From: Undibacterium sp. YM2
GTDB taxonomy: Bacteria; Pseudomonadota; Gammaproteobacteria; Burkholderiales; Burkholderiaceae_D
Length of the DNA stretch: 64,000 nt
NCBI RefSeq assembly: GCF_009937975.1
Contig: NZ_AP018441.1
Location: 3,534,001-3,598,000 of the forward strand
Direction of reading: 5' to 3'
In this document: in pieces, positions 36,867 to 46,957 of the stretch
Layout of the letters: each line of letters begins with the position of its first letter
How positions within the stretch are numbered: position 1 is the first letter of the stretch
Program-made: the position numbers and the translations under genes
Notes under the pieces: model-generated
Told to the model about the DNA's origin: nothing
Seen by the model: only the letters and a program-made list of their open reading frames with translations
The model's database searches: none

Positions 36867-39128
36867 ATGCACAAATCATTATTAGTGGCAGTTTTGAGCC
36901 TTTTTGTTTATCTGACGACAGCATCTCTTGCCTTGGCAGAAAGTATTACCGTCCCTGGACCACAAGCTAAAAAACCCAAAATCTGCCTGGCTCTGTCTGG
37001 CGGTGGTGCACGTGGTTTTGCTCATGTTGGCGTGCTCAAGGTGCTGGAAGAATTGCGCGTGCCTATACATTGCATCGCTGGCACCAGCATGGGTGCAGTG
37101 GTCGGTGGCTTGTATGCGGCGGGGTTTTCTGCCAGCGAAATTGAAAAGCGCCTGGATGCATTGAAACTCAATGACATTGCCCTGGATCGTGTAGAGCGGC
37201 GTTATCTGCCACAAAGCGTCAGGGAAGAAGATGAACAATATCCCCTCGGTGCCACGCTGGGCCTGAGCGCCAATGGTGTGCGCCTGCCCGCAGGCGTGGT
37301 ACAGGCCAGTCAGTTCCTGGAAATTTTGCAGAACTGGACTGCCCACCTGCCACCTGATATCGATTTTGATCATTTGCCCATCCCTTTCCGCACACTGGCA
37401 ACCGATCTTGAAACCGGGAAAATGGTTGTCTTCACCAGAGGCCCTCTGCACAAAGCCATACGCGCGAGTATGGCGGCGCCAGGGGTATTCGCCCCCGTAG
37501 AAATCGACGGCAGATTACTGTCTGATGGCGGCCTTGTCAAAAACCTGCCCGTCGATATTGCCAGGCAAATGGGTGCCGACATCGTTATCGCAGTCAATAT
37601 AGGTACGCCCCTGATGCCCAGGGATCAATTGCAAACCCTCTTCAATGTCAGCCAGCAAATGGTCAATATCCTGACTGAACAAAATGTCGAAGCGCAAAAA
37701 GCTCTACTCAGCTCAAAAGATATCTTGATAGAACCGGGGATGGGAAATATTACTTTCATGGATTTTGCCAGATCCAGGGAGGCGGTAAAAATAGGCGAGA
37801 AAGCCACCCATGAGCTGGATGGCAAGCTGCTGGCGCTAAGTCAACCGGCAGACATCTATGCGGTAGGCCATGAAATACGCCTGAACCCGCAACTACCGCC
37901 TATCAAAATCCAGTTTGTCGATATCAGTACCAATGGTGCTGTGCCCGAGAGTGACATACGCCGCCAGTTGAATATCAGCCTGGGCACAGAATACAAGGCG
38001 GAAGAGATCAACCGCAAATTGGCCATACTGAATAATGCCCGCGAGTTTGACAGCGTCAGCCATGAGTTGCTTGAACGTGACGGTGAGTATGGCATACGGG
38101 TAAACGCCCATGGCCGCAACTGGGGCCCGCATTTCCTGCGTTTTGGCCTGGCTTTATCCAGCGGTTTTGAAGGTGCTGGCGGCTTCAAGCTGCAAGTCGG
38201 TCACCGCCGCCCCTGGCTGACCGATGGCGGACTGGAATGGCGCAATGACCTGGAATTTGGTAACAGCATCAAATATCACACAGAATTGCGCCAACCCCTG
38301 TTTGAGCGCGAAGGCATGTACCTCGCACCATTTGCAGAGATTGGCCAGAACACCCGCAACCTGTATAGCGGCAATACCCGTATTGCCGAATACAATTTCC
38401 GCAGTGACAAACTGGGGCTCGACCTGGGTTTCCGCATAGGGGAACAAAGCACATTGGGTGAGGCCAAGCTGGGCCTGAATTTCAATCACTACCGTGTGCG
38501 CCCCAAGATAGGTGGTTTCCTGCTTTTGAATGAAGATGGCAGCACGAAAGTTGAATCCCTGCCCAGCGCAGACTTGCAACAATTTGGCCTGAAGTCGGCA
38601 GTCGTCATCGACCAGCTCAGCGATGCCAGCTTTCCGCGTTATGGCTATAAGGTAGATGCCAGCGCTTTTCTTGGCACCAGTGATACCCGGAAAAACTTCC
38701 AGGAAGTGGCGATCAATACGACCTGGGCCAATAGCATAGAAAATCACAGCATCAATCTCAAGCTGAATGCGGCAGGCCTGTTCCAGAAAGGCACTGATGT
38801 GCGCGGTATAGGCTATACCCTCGGTGGCTTCCAGCAATTATCCGCCTATCAGCCTGACCAGTTCACGGGTGACTTCATGGTTTATGGCAGCATGACGTAT
38901 TTGCTGCGCGCGGTGAAATTTGATCTGGCGGGACAAAGCCTGTTCCTCGGCACTTCACTGGAAGCAGGCGGTGTCTGGAACAGGGGCGAAGATATGTCAT
39001 TCAAGTCATTGCGCAAGAGCGCCAGCCTGTTCGCCGGTTTCAACAGTTTTATCGGCCCGATTTACCTGGGTTTTGCGGTGGGGCAAAGTGGCGCAAAAAA
39101 TGTTTTCTTCCAGTTGGGCAGGCAATAA
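36867..39128 (+). CDS. Patatin-like phospholipase with POTRA and beta-barrel (type Vd autotransporter, PlpD-like)
   Basis: 753 residues with a signal peptide ending near residue 24. The N-terminal patatin domain has the oxyanion block GGGARGFAHVG, nucleophile GTSMG and the catalytic Asp in DGGLVKNLP, a Ser-Asp lipase dyad. A POTRA-like segment follows (IKIQFVDISTNGAVPESDIRRQLNI). The C-terminal third is a barrel of the Omp85/BamA surface-antigen type with alternating strands (FLRFGLALSSGFEGAGGFKLQVG...) ending in an aromatic-like GAKNVFFQLGRQ. This order matches PlpD of Pseudomonas aeruginosa (about 730 residues). The lipase may therefore be exposed on the cell surface or released. It is a single gene, divergent from the cysB operon. 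Confidence 0.93.
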   Translation: MHKSLLVAVLSLFVYLTTASLALAESITVPGPQAKKPKICLALSGGGARGFAHVGVLKVLEELRVPIHCIAGTSMGAVVGGLYAAGFSASEIEKRLDALKLNDIALDRVERRYLPQSVREEDEQYPLGATLGLSANGVRLPAGVVQASQFLEILQNWTAHLPPDIDFDHLPIPFRTLATDLETGKMVVFTRGPLHKAIRASMAAPGVFAPVEIDGRLLSDGGLVKNLPVDIARQMGADIVIAVNIGTPLMPRDQLQTLFNVSQQMVNILTEQNVEAQKALLSSKDILIEPGMGNITFMDFARSREAVKIGEKATHELDGKLLALSQPADIYAVGHEIRLNPQLPPIKIQFVDISTNGAVPESDIRRQLNISLGTEYKAEEINRKLAILNNAREFDSVSHELLERDGEYGIRVNAHGRNWGPHFLRFGLALSSGFEGAGGFKLQVGHRRPWLTDGGLEWRNDLEFGNSIKYHTELRQPLFEREGMYLAPFAEIGQNTRNLYSGNTRIAEYNFRSDKLGLDLGFRIGEQSTLGEAKLGLNFNHYRVRPKIGGFLLLNEDGSTKVESLPSADLQQFGLKSAVVIDQLSDASFPRYGYKVDASAFLGTSDTRKNFQEVAINTTWANSIENHSINLKLNAAGLFQKGTDVRGIGYTLGGFQQLSAYQPDQFTGDFMVYGSMTYLLRAVKFDLAGQSLFLGTSLEAGGVWNRGEDMSFKSLRKSASLFAGFNSFIGPIYLGFAVGQSGAKNVFFQLGRQ

Positions 39129-39132
39129 TTTT

Positions 39133-40299
39133 TTAACCGCCGTAGGCATACACAAATTTGCCGCCCTGAATTTTACCCATGACGCGTGAACGCTGGTCCA
39201 GGCCCACATGGTCGCCAGCATTCATGTTGATGACACCTTGAGGCACGACCAGATCCCTGGTGTTTTCCAGCGCAGTACGCAAAGCTTGCCGGAAAGCCTT
39301 GCTGCCAGGCTGGCTGGTTTTCAGGGCAACAGGAATCGCATTTGCCAGCAACATATACGCTCCCCAGGCGTCACCAGCAAACTGGGTTGTCGTGCCTGCG
39401 CCATAAGCAGCTTCATACTTGCGCACAAATTCGGTAGAGACTTTTTTGACTGCATGCTTTTCCGGCAATTGCAATGCCACCACTGCCGGGCCGGTAGGGA
39501 ATAAAGTGCCTTCCACATCCTTGCCGCCTAGCTTTAAAAATTCCTGGCTTGCGATACCATGGGTCTGGTAAATCTGCGCCTTATAACCACGTTCTATCAA
39601 GGTTTTTTGCGGCAAGACTGCAGGTGTGCCAGAACCGGCAATCAATACGGCATCAGGTTTTGCCGACATCATTTTCAAGACCTGCCCTGTGACGCTGGTA
39701 TCGGTACGGGCAAAACGCTCATTGGCAACGATCTTGATATGGCGCAGTTCAGCCAGCTTGGAAAACTCACGCCACCAGCCTTCGCCATACGCATCAGCAA
39801 AGCCAATGAAGGCCACCGTCTTCACGCCATGATCAGCCATGTGTTGCGTCAATATGGTGGTCATGTGGGTATCATTCTGCGGCATCTTGAAAGCCCAGGC
39901 ACGCTTAGCATCCATGGGTTCGACGATACTGGCAGATGCGGCCAGGGTGATCATCGGTGTTTCATTCTCCGCCACGGTTTCCAGCATCGCCAGCGCGCTC
40001 GGTGTGGTATTCGGGCCGACGATTACATCGACCTTTTCTTCGGTGATCAGTTTGCGCGCATTCTTGACGGCATTGCCTGGGTCACTGGCATCGTCAAGCA
40101 AGATGTACTCGATTTTTTTGCCTGCGATCTCCTTGGGCCACAGCATGATGGCATTTTTGGACGAGGCACCGATGGCCGCTGCCGGCCCAGTAGTAGATAA
40201 ATTGATACCCACCCTGATCTGCGCCTGCGCCACGACACTACCCAAACTCAAAGCTGCGACGACTGCTCCACGCAGGGAATAAGAAAAGATCAGGGACAT
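39133..40299 (-). CDS. ABC transporter substrate-binding protein, branched-chain amino acid type
   Basis: 388 residues from the ATG at 40297-40299, preceded by GGAG at good spacing. The signal peptide (MSLIFSYSLRGAVVAALSLGSVVAQA) is followed by a LivK-type type 1 binding fold: IRVGINLSTTGPAAAIG, ITEEKVDVIVGPNTTPSALAML, VKTVAFIGFADAYGEGWWREF and VLIAGSGTPAVLPQ. It is periplasmic. Homologues bind amino acids, aromatic acids, urea or amides. The permease and ATPase genes are not adjacent, so it is an orphan, and the FAH-family enzyme gene 87 bases upstream on the same strand may share its transcript. The catabolic link is inference. Confidence 0.92.
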   Translation of the reverse strand: MSLIFSYSLRGAVVAALSLGSVVAQAQIRVGINLSTTGPAAAIGASSKNAIMLWPKEIAGKKIEYILLDDASDPGNAVKNARKLITEEKVDVIVGPNTTPSALAMLETVAENETPMITLAASASIVEPMDAKRAWAFKMPQNDTHMTTILTQHMADHGVKTVAFIGFADAYGEGWWREFSKLAELRHIKIVANERFARTDTSVTGQVLKMMSAKPDAVLIAGSGTPAVLPQKTLIERGYKAQIYQTHGIASQEFLKLGGKDVEGTLFPTGPAVVALQLPEKHAVKKVSTEFVRKYEAAYGAGTTTQFAGDAWGAYMLLANAIPVALKTSQPGSKAFRQALRTALENTRDLVVPQGVINMNAGDHVGLDQRSRVMGKIQGGKFVYAYGG

Positions 40300-40386
40300 G
40301 CGGTGACTCCAAAAAATAGGCAATGAAAGCAGCTAATAAAATCAGGCAGCAAAAGCTGACAACAAAAACAGGCAAAAAATAGCAAC

Positions 40387-41373
40387 TTAAAGATGCGACT
40401 CAACGACGCTTTGATCAATTGCCCCAAAAATCGATTTGCCGTTTTTATCCAGCATTTCTATCTTGATACTGTCGCCAAATTTCATGTACGGTGTGACAGG
40501 TTCACCCAGGGCGATCATTTCCAGCGCGCGTTTTTCAGCGATGCAGCTATAACCCTTGCTGGCATCCTTGTTTGATACCGTGCCGGAGCCAATGATAGTA
40601 CCCGCCTTGGCATTTCTGGTCTTGCACAGATGCGTGATCAGTTGCGGGAAAGAGAACACCATATCGACACCCGCATTGGGCTGCCCTACCAGCATGCCGT
40701 TCATGCTGGAGCGCAGGGGCAAATGTACTTTGCCCTCCTTCCAGAATTCCCCGAGTTCATCCGGCGTCACTGCGACAGGTGAAAAACTCGACGCTGGTTT
40801 GGACTGGAAAAAGCCAAAGCCTTTTGCCAGTTCAGCCGGGATCAGGTTACGCAGGGAGACATCATTCACCAGCATCAACAGACGTATGTGGTCACCCGCA
40901 TGCTGCACCTTGACGCCCATGGGCACATCGCCAGTCACGACGGCGATTTCACTTTCAAAGTCTATACCCCATTCTTCCGACGTCATGACGATGTCATCGC
41001 AAGGGCCAATGAAATCATCACTGCCGCCCTGGTACATCAGCGGGTCATGCCAGAAGCTGTCTGGCATCTCGGCATTTCTGGCCTTGCGCACCAGCTCTAC
41101 GTGATTGACATAGGATGAGCCGTCCGCCCACTGAAATGCCCGCGGCAAAGGTGCCATGCAGTTTTTTGGCTCGAACTCAAAACTATAGACTGCCCTGCCA
41201 GAATTGAGGCGGTTATACAGTTCTTCAAGCTGGGGCTGGATAAAATTCCAGTCATCCATGGCACGCTGCAAGGTCGGGGCGATGCCGTCAGCAATGGCGG
41301 CTGTCTTCAAGTCACGCGAAACAACCAGTAACTGCCCATCCCGGGAGCCATCTTTCAGTGTTGCAAGCTTCAT
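40387..41373 (-). CDS. Fumarylacetoacetate hydrolase (FAH) family protein
   Basis: 328 residues. The N-terminal FAH cap is KLATLKDGSRDGQLLVVSRDLKTAAIADG. The catalytic barrel has FESEIAVVTGDVPMG with the acidic metal ligands, LVNDVSLRNLIPAELAKGFGFFQSKPASSF, and GTIIGSGTVSNKD. It hydrolyses or decarboxylates C-C bonds of beta-diketo or hydroxy acids, or hydrates 2-keto-4-pentenoate, in catabolism of aromatics. The exact reaction is not determined here. No hmgA or maiA is adjacent. The orphan substrate-binding protein gene is downstream on the same strand. Confidence 0.9.
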   Translation of the reverse strand: MKLATLKDGSRDGQLLVVSRDLKTAAIADGIAPTLQRAMDDWNFIQPQLEELYNRLNSGRAVYSFEFEPKNCMAPLPRAFQWADGSSYVNHVELVRKARNAEMPDSFWHDPLMYQGGSDDFIGPCDDIVMTSEEWGIDFESEIAVVTGDVPMGVKVQHAGDHIRLLMLVNDVSLRNLIPAELAKGFGFFQSKPASSFSPVAVTPDELGEFWKEGKVHLPLRSSMNGMLVGQPNAGVDMVFSFPQLITHLCKTRNAKAGTIIGSGTVSNKDASKGYSCIAEKRALEMIALGEPVTPYMKFGDSIKIEMLDKNGKSIFGAIDQSVVESHL

Positions 41374-41561
41374 AATTCCTCTGTTTTGATCAAGTATTCT
41401 ACGATTTTACCCGAAGGGTTTGGTGAAATTGTCAGGAAACTGACAGGCGCCGCGACTAATGACCAATTTACTTAGCAGAACAGCGCAATTTTAGGTATGC
41501 TAAAACCTCAAACTGCCGTTGCCTGCCCCCTTCAAAACTGATCTGCACAGGAATAAACACC

Positions 41562-43285
41562 ATGAACTTCAGTAACTTTAAAATCAGGGTACGTCTCAGC
41601 TTTGGCTTCGGCCTGACCTTGTTGACCATGCTGCTCATGGTAGTCATCAGCGTGGTAAGGCTCAATGAAATTGCCGACCGCAACACGGAAATACTTGAAG
41701 ATGACGCTGTCGGCGTCATCAGTGCACTCGAAATTGCTGCCCTGATACAGGAAAATGGCAGTCGTACGCTGGAGTTGTTCATTACAGCAGACCAAAAGGC
41801 CCGTACTGCCCAATACACAGCGATTGATGCAAACAAGAAAAAAATCAATGCTCTGCTTGAGATTTCCAAAAGACTGGCAGTGCCCCAGAAAGAAAAAGAC
41901 GCTGTAGAAAAACTCATCGCCTCCAATGCCGCTTTTGTGGCGGCCTTCAGCAAGACGGGTGATCTGATAGAACTGGATCAAAAGGAGGAAGCCACCGCCA
42001 TGATGGGAAGTCCACCTTCCCTGCGCTGAAACAATCCCTGATCGACATCGATAATCTGAGTGCGATACAGAAAAACGACATGGCGACCAATGGTGAAGCG
42101 ATCAAAGGCATCATCATGTTTTCGCGTAACCTCATGATAGTGCTGGGCGTCATCGCCTTCATCCTCAGTGCAGCTTTTGCAGCCTGGATCTCCCGCTCTA
42201 TTACCAAGCCACTCGATGAAGCCGTCCAGGTGGCCACCAAGGTCGCCAATGGTGACCTGACTGGCCGCATAGAAGTGCGCTCACGTGATGAAACCGGCCA
42301 ATTACTGAGTGCGCTGGCAGATATGAATAACAGCCTGGTCATGACGATCAGCCAGGTACACAACAGCACTGAAATGATTTCAACTGCATCGAGCGAAATT
42401 GCCTCGGGTAATGCCGACCTGTCGAGCAGGACAGAGTCGCAAGCCAGCTCACTCGAAGAAACTGCTTCATCCATGGAGGAACTGACCTCCACCGTCAAGC
42501 AAAATGCCGACAATGCCCGCCAGGCTAATCAACTGGCCATTTCAGCGACTGAGGTTGCGACCAAGGGGGGCAATATCGTTGGTCAGGTTGTCAATACCAT
42601 GGGTTCCATCAAGGACAGCTCAGGCAAGATCGTCGATATCATCGGTGTTATCGACGGCATCGCCTTTCAGACCAATATCCTGGCTCTGAATGCGGCAGTT
42701 GAAGCCGCCCGTGCCGGTGAACAGGGCCGGGGTTTTGCCGTGGTGGCGGCAGAAGTCAGGAACCTGGCGCAACGCAGTGCCAGCGCCGCCAAGGAAATCA
42801 AGACCCTCATCGATGACTCGGTGGAGAAAGTCAATCTTGGCAACAAACTCGTCGATGAAGCAGGCCTGACCATGGATGAAATCGTCACCTCCATCAAGCA
42901 TGTGGCTGACATCATGAGTGAGATCACTGCGGCCAGCCAGGAACAAAGCGCGGGCATAGAACAGGTCAATCTCGCCATCACGCAGATGGATGAAATGACG
43001 CAGCAAAACTCTGCCCTGGTCGAACAGGCGGCGGCAGCAGCCGAGAGCATGCAGGAGCAGGCTGGTGCTTTAACACAGGCAGTCAGCGTTTTCAAACTGG
43101 ATGCAGTAGTGAAAAAGCCAGCTGTTCCCGCAGTGAGCAAAGCTGTCAGTCCCGCGCCCAGAGCTGCGGCGGCACCGTTAAGAATCAGCAAGACACCAGC
43201 AAAAGCAGCAACGAAACCAGCGATGAAAACATCCAGTATGGAAAAACCGACTGCGGCAACGAATGATGACTGGGAAGAGTTTTAA
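41562..43285 (+). CDS. Methyl-accepting chemotaxis protein with apparent one-base frameshift
   Basis: The frame from 41562 ([27 protein letters not shown], a membrane segment and four-helix sensor) stops at 42029, ending MMGSPPSLR. Another frame carries straight on with [17 protein letters not shown] to a second membrane segment ([22 protein letters not shown]), HAMP, methylation helices and the signalling tip [25 protein letters not shown], ending DDWEEF at 43285. One C added after 42007 gives [11 protein letters not shown] and an unbroken protein of about 574 residues. So the gene is either a recent pseudogene or an assembly error. Sensor ligand unknown. Confidence 0.85.
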
Positions 43286-43313
43286 GTTTTAGATAAGAAT
43301 GAATGCCTCACAC

Positions 43314-43343
43314 AAAAACAGCTCCATACAGGGAGCTGTTTTT
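43314..43343 (+). terminator. Terminator after the second chemoreceptor gene
   Basis: AAAAACAGCTCC (43314-43325), a six-base loop, and GGAGCTGTTTTT (43332-43343) make a perfect 12-base hairpin with a T run, 29 bases past the stop. It may also stop the converging gene that ends at 43388. Confidence 0.9.
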
Positions 43344-43387
43344 GCAAGTGCTGGCATAAGTGCTGACAGATAGCCGGTTCAAGCAAT

Positions 43388-44497
43388 CTATACCGACAAA
43401 TCCACCTGCTGCAAACTATGTGCCTTGCCGTCTTCGCTTAACCATACGCCGGACGAGCGTATCTGTCCGTTGGATTGATTTTGCGCATTCTTCAAATCGA
43501 ATTCTGTACTGGCATTACCGAGATATAGCGCTCCGACATTCGCCTGTTTTAAGGTCTGCAATTGATCATGCCCGGCACCATCCTTGGTCCATACTTTGAG
43601 TTTCTGGTAAATCGCATCGTTTTCATCTATCCAGTGATTGCCATCACTGTCATAGGCTGCCAGTTCAGAAAAACCATTCCCTGTGCCGGGACCAAATAAT
43701 TCGCTGCCATTATTGATCTTGCCATCATTGTTTTTATCCAGTGCCAGGAAACCGGCGCCCTGGACAAAAGAGATATTATCTTTCTTGCCATCGGCATCCA
43801 GATCAAAAGCAAACTTTTGCGATGTCAGTTGAGCAGAATTGCCAGAGAAATTAATGACCAGGGGATCGACTTTCTTGGCATCACCAAGGCGCACACTGCT
43901 GCTGCTTTCTTCATGATAACTGCGGCTTAATTCAAACGACAGGTCGAAGCTGATTTCCTTATTATCTGCAGTCACGATTTTCCCGGTCGAGTGGAAAGAG
44001 GTTTGCTCAGTCTCGGTATAAGATTGGTGCCTGTCTATTTCTACTCCCCAGCCTTTCTGTGCTGGCGGAGCATTTTGCGCTGCTTCTGCAGGAGCCTGCG
44101 TAGCCGGCCCTGACGGTGCTGCTGGTGCCGCGGTATCCTGCTGTATATCAGCACTGCTCAGGGTATTGATCTGTTTGCCCGTCATCAGTTCTATGATGTA
44201 TTTGATCAGACGTATGCGCGGGTCATTGTCAGCTTCATCACTGGCTTGCTGCACGGCGTCTGCGCTTGCAGCGGCATTATCCGCAGGCACGGCCGGTGCA
44301 AACTGGGCCGCCCTCGCAGCGTCCGAAATTTGCACATTGCTGGATGCATTTCGCATATTCGCAGGGAGACTGGCATTCCTGCCTTCAAAATCTGGGCGTT
44401 CCTTACCTATCCAGGCGCGCAGTTTTTCCTGCGTTTCCAGGGTAGTCGTGGCAGCATGTTGGGAAGAAAAGGAAATATCCGAGGAAGCAATTTTCAT
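43388..44497 (-). CDS. Calcium-site protein resembling RTX-associated domains, no RTX repeats
   Basis: 369 residues from the ATG at 44495-44497, preceded by GGAG at seven bases; no signal peptide. The N-terminal half is Ala/Pro/Gln-rich and disordered-looking (APAAPSGPATQAPAEAAQ). The C-terminal half has DLDADGKKD, ALDKNNDGKINNGSELFG, AAYDSDGNHWIDENDAIYQKLKVW, EF-hand-like Asp-rich loops of the kind found just before the repeats of large RTX adhesins and proteases. Nonapeptide RTX repeats themselves are absent. The protein may use a type I secretion signal at the C terminus, but this cannot be confirmed. Function unknown. Confidence 0.75.
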   Translation of the reverse strand: MKIASSDISFSSQHAATTTLETQEKLRAWIGKERPDFEGRNASLPANMRNASSNVQISDAARAAQFAPAVPADNAAASADAVQQASDEADNDPRIRLIKYIIELMTGKQINTLSSADIQQDTAAPAAPSGPATQAPAEAAQNAPPAQKGWGVEIDRHQSYTETEQTSFHSTGKIVTADNKEISFDLSFELSRSYHEESSSSVRLGDAKKVDPLVINFSGNSAQLTSQKFAFDLDADGKKDNISFVQGAGFLALDKNNDGKINNGSELFGPGTGNGFSELAAYDSDGNHWIDENDAIYQKLKVWTKDGAGHDQLQTLKQANVGALYLGNASTEFDLKNAQNQSNGQIRSSGVWLSEDGKAHSLQQVDLSV

Positions 44498-44880
44498 GAT
44501 GTGCTCCAGCCATGAGCTGATGATGAAGTAAACCTGGAACACATACCGAGGGCTTATATTTTTTTACATACAACAGCTCGCCCTCGCCCTCCGGTGCTCA
44601 ACACACAGGACACGACCACGCGAAGCTTGCCAGCCCGATATACCTTCCATCCACACGCACTTCGGAATTGCTCATTCGTCAAATGGAATATGCGTGATCT
44701 AACTGGATAACGGTCAAAGTTCAAAAAGCTTTATGCAAAAAAACGGATAAATCCATTTTTATTGTCTGAACATTGTGCTTTTGGGAACTGCTGACCATTC
44801 ACCATGGTCACAGCAAATTCAGGCTCGCACGATGGTATGCTTGCAAACTATTTTATTTCAATATTCTTTGGGAAACTCTT
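44498..44880. other. Divergent promoter region, no gene
   Basis: This lies between the divergent calcium-site protein and DUF885 genes. In-frame extensions exist on both sides but lack ribosome-binding sites. I see no RNA gene, repeat or strong hairpin. Both promoters must lie here. Confidence 0.5.
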
Positions 44881-46725
44881 ATGCTCAAGTTGCGCTTGAT
44901 ATCCGGTGTTCTTATTTCTGCCGGTTTGATCAGTTGCGCCAACGTCATGGCAACAAATGACGCTGCCACTACAAAAAATAAGCATGCTGCAATTGCGCAA
45001 TCCGGACAGCAAGAAGGCGATCGCCTGGGTAAACAACTCAATAAACTGGCCGATGAATACTATGAAAAACAAACCGCCTTTGACCCGATAGGCGCCACTT
45101 ATAACGGCGATACCCGCTATGACGATAAACTGCCCATGACACTGTCTGCAACGACCCGGGCAAAGCAGATCGCCATGTGGAAGGATATCGCCAGCAAGTT
45201 GGTGCGCATCAAACGCGAACAATTATCAGCGACCGATACCGTCACCTATGACTGCCTGGACTATGAACTCAAGGCCAGCCTGGAAATGTCCAGATTTGAC
45301 GGGCATCTGCTACCCATCAATCAAATGGATAGTCTCCCTGTCACCCTAGCCCATTTTGCCTCCGGCCAAAGCGCACAACCCCTGAAGACGGTTAAACAAT
45401 ACGAAATCTTCTTGCGTCGTCTGGCGCAATTGCCCGTATGGCTGAATCAGGCTACTGGCAACATGCACGAAGGCATGAAGCGCGGCATCGTACTGCCCAA
45501 AGCCCTCGTGAATTCTGCCCAGCCCCAGTTTGCGCAACTGGTCACAGATAAAGTGGAAGATCATGCCTACTTTGCCCCTGTCAAAAACTTCCCCGAGGGT
45601 TTTAGCGAGGCAGACAAGCAACGCCTGAGTAAAGAATACAAGCAGGTATTAACTGCAAAAGTCTTGCCCGCCTTGCGCCAGTTCAATCAATTCCTGTCGC
45701 AAGACTATCTGGCCGCCAGCCGCAGCAGCAGTGGTTTTGGCGCATTGCCAGGTGGTGATGCCTGGTATCGCGCACTGGTACGCGACCAGACCACGACTAC
45801 CCTGGACCCGGAAACCATACATGCGATAGGTTTGAAAGAAGTAGCGCGCATACAAAGCGAATTTGTCGCCCTGGGTCCAAAACTGGGTTATCGCGGCGAC
45901 CCGGTGGGCCTGCCAGCCTGGATAGATACACAAAACCAATACCGTCCTTACAAAACCGAGGCCGAAGTACTGGACGGCTACCGCCAGATAGAAAAAATGG
46001 TCAAGGCCAAACTGCCAGAATTGTTCAACAAAATGCCCAAGGCGGCACTGGATATCCGTGCCGAGCCGGAAATCAGTCGCCAGACCGCGTCTGACCATTA
46101 CACCCAGCCAGCCTTTGATGGCTCACGCCCCGGTGTGTTCTGGGCCGTCATCAACAACCCGGCAGACTACAGCACGACAGGAATGAAAACCCTGTACCTG
46201 CATGAAGGCCAACCCGGACATCATTTCCATTTGGCAACATCGCAGGAACTGGACATACCCAAGTTCCGTAAATTCGGTGGTAATAATGCCTATACCGAGG
46301 GCTGGGCCCTGTACGCCGAAACCCTGGGCAAGGAAATGGGCCTGTTTGAGAATGATCCCAGTGCCTATCTCGGCCACCTGACAGATGAACTCTTGCGTGC
46401 CACCCGTCTGGTCGTCGATACCGGCCTGCACTCAAAAGGCTGGACACGAGAGCAAGCCATACAATACCAGCAAGCCACCCTCGGTTATAGCGAGGCTGCC
46501 TCACGTCAGGCTACCGAGCGCTATATGGCCTGGCCAGGTCAGGCCCTGGGTTACAAGATAGGCTCACTGAAAATCGTCGAACTCAGGCAAAAAGCCACTG
46601 CCACCCTGGGTAAGCGCTTTGACCTGCGCCAGTTCCATGACGTGATACTCAGCGACGGCACCCTGCCACTGGCCTTGCTGGAAGCCAAAGTCAACAAGTG
46701 GATAGACAGCCAAAAGACAAATTGA
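44881..46725 (+). CDS. DUF885 family lipoprotein (putative zinc metallopeptidase)
   Basis: 614 residues from the ATG at 44881; the frame begins at 44773 but only the shorter form has a lipoprotein signal (MLKLRLISGVLISAGLISCA, cysteine near residue 19). DUF885 is marked by the long helical N-terminal half and by LHEGQPGHHFHLA, a His-Glu...His-His site like that of zinc peptidases, followed by YTEGWALYAETLGKEMG with another likely Glu ligand and YMAWPGQALGYKIG. Members are thought to be periplasmic peptidases, but substrates are largely unknown. It is a single gene; no terminator seen directly after. Confidence 0.88.
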   Translation: MLKLRLISGVLISAGLISCANVMATNDAATTKNKHAAIAQSGQQEGDRLGKQLNKLADEYYEKQTAFDPIGATYNGDTRYDDKLPMTLSATTRAKQIAMWKDIASKLVRIKREQLSATDTVTYDCLDYELKASLEMSRFDGHLLPINQMDSLPVTLAHFASGQSAQPLKTVKQYEIFLRRLAQLPVWLNQATGNMHEGMKRGIVLPKALVNSAQPQFAQLVTDKVEDHAYFAPVKNFPEGFSEADKQRLSKEYKQVLTAKVLPALRQFNQFLSQDYLAASRSSSGFGALPGGDAWYRALVRDQTTTTLDPETIHAIGLKEVARIQSEFVALGPKLGYRGDPVGLPAWIDTQNQYRPYKTEAEVLDGYRQIEKMVKAKLPELFNKMPKAALDIRAEPEISRQTASDHYTQPAFDGSRPGVFWAVINNPADYSTTGMKTLYLHEGQPGHHFHLATSQELDIPKFRKFGGNNAYTEGWALYAETLGKEMGLFENDPSAYLGHLTDELLRATRLVVDTGLHSKGWTREQAIQYQQATLGYSEAASRQATERYMAWPGQALGYKIGSLKIVELRQKATATLGKRFDLRQFHDVILSDGTLPLALLEAKVNKWIDSQKTN

Positions 46726-46802
46726 GCAAGTTTGGATTTATTTTCTATCGCTTGATTGACCTGCCACTGTATCTGAAGCAGAATGAAATATAAGACTCAT
46801 TC

Positions 46803-46830
46803 TGCAAACTCATTTTTGCAAACTCATTTT
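46803..46830 (+). repeat. Two perfect tandem copies of a 14-base unit
   Basis: TGCAAACTCATTTT occurs twice head to tail (46803-46816, 46817-46830), followed by TGTAAAC. It lies between the DUF885 gene and the HDOD gene. This is a short slippage-prone repeat that could alter the spacing of the HDOD promoter; no function is shown. Confidence 0.8.
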
Positions 46831-46957
46831 TGTAAACATAAGCAGTAAATCGAATACAGCACCGGGCTTGTTAATCAACAAACAATCCCGGTGCTGACTG
46901 GCCGGGTGTAGCCTGCACCTGTCATCTGTTTGTTTAACTTGTGCAAAAGACATAGCG

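Noticed and set aside
46803..46830. Tandem repeats as a CRISPR or VNTR array
   Set aside because: Only two 14-base units without spacers; too short for either.
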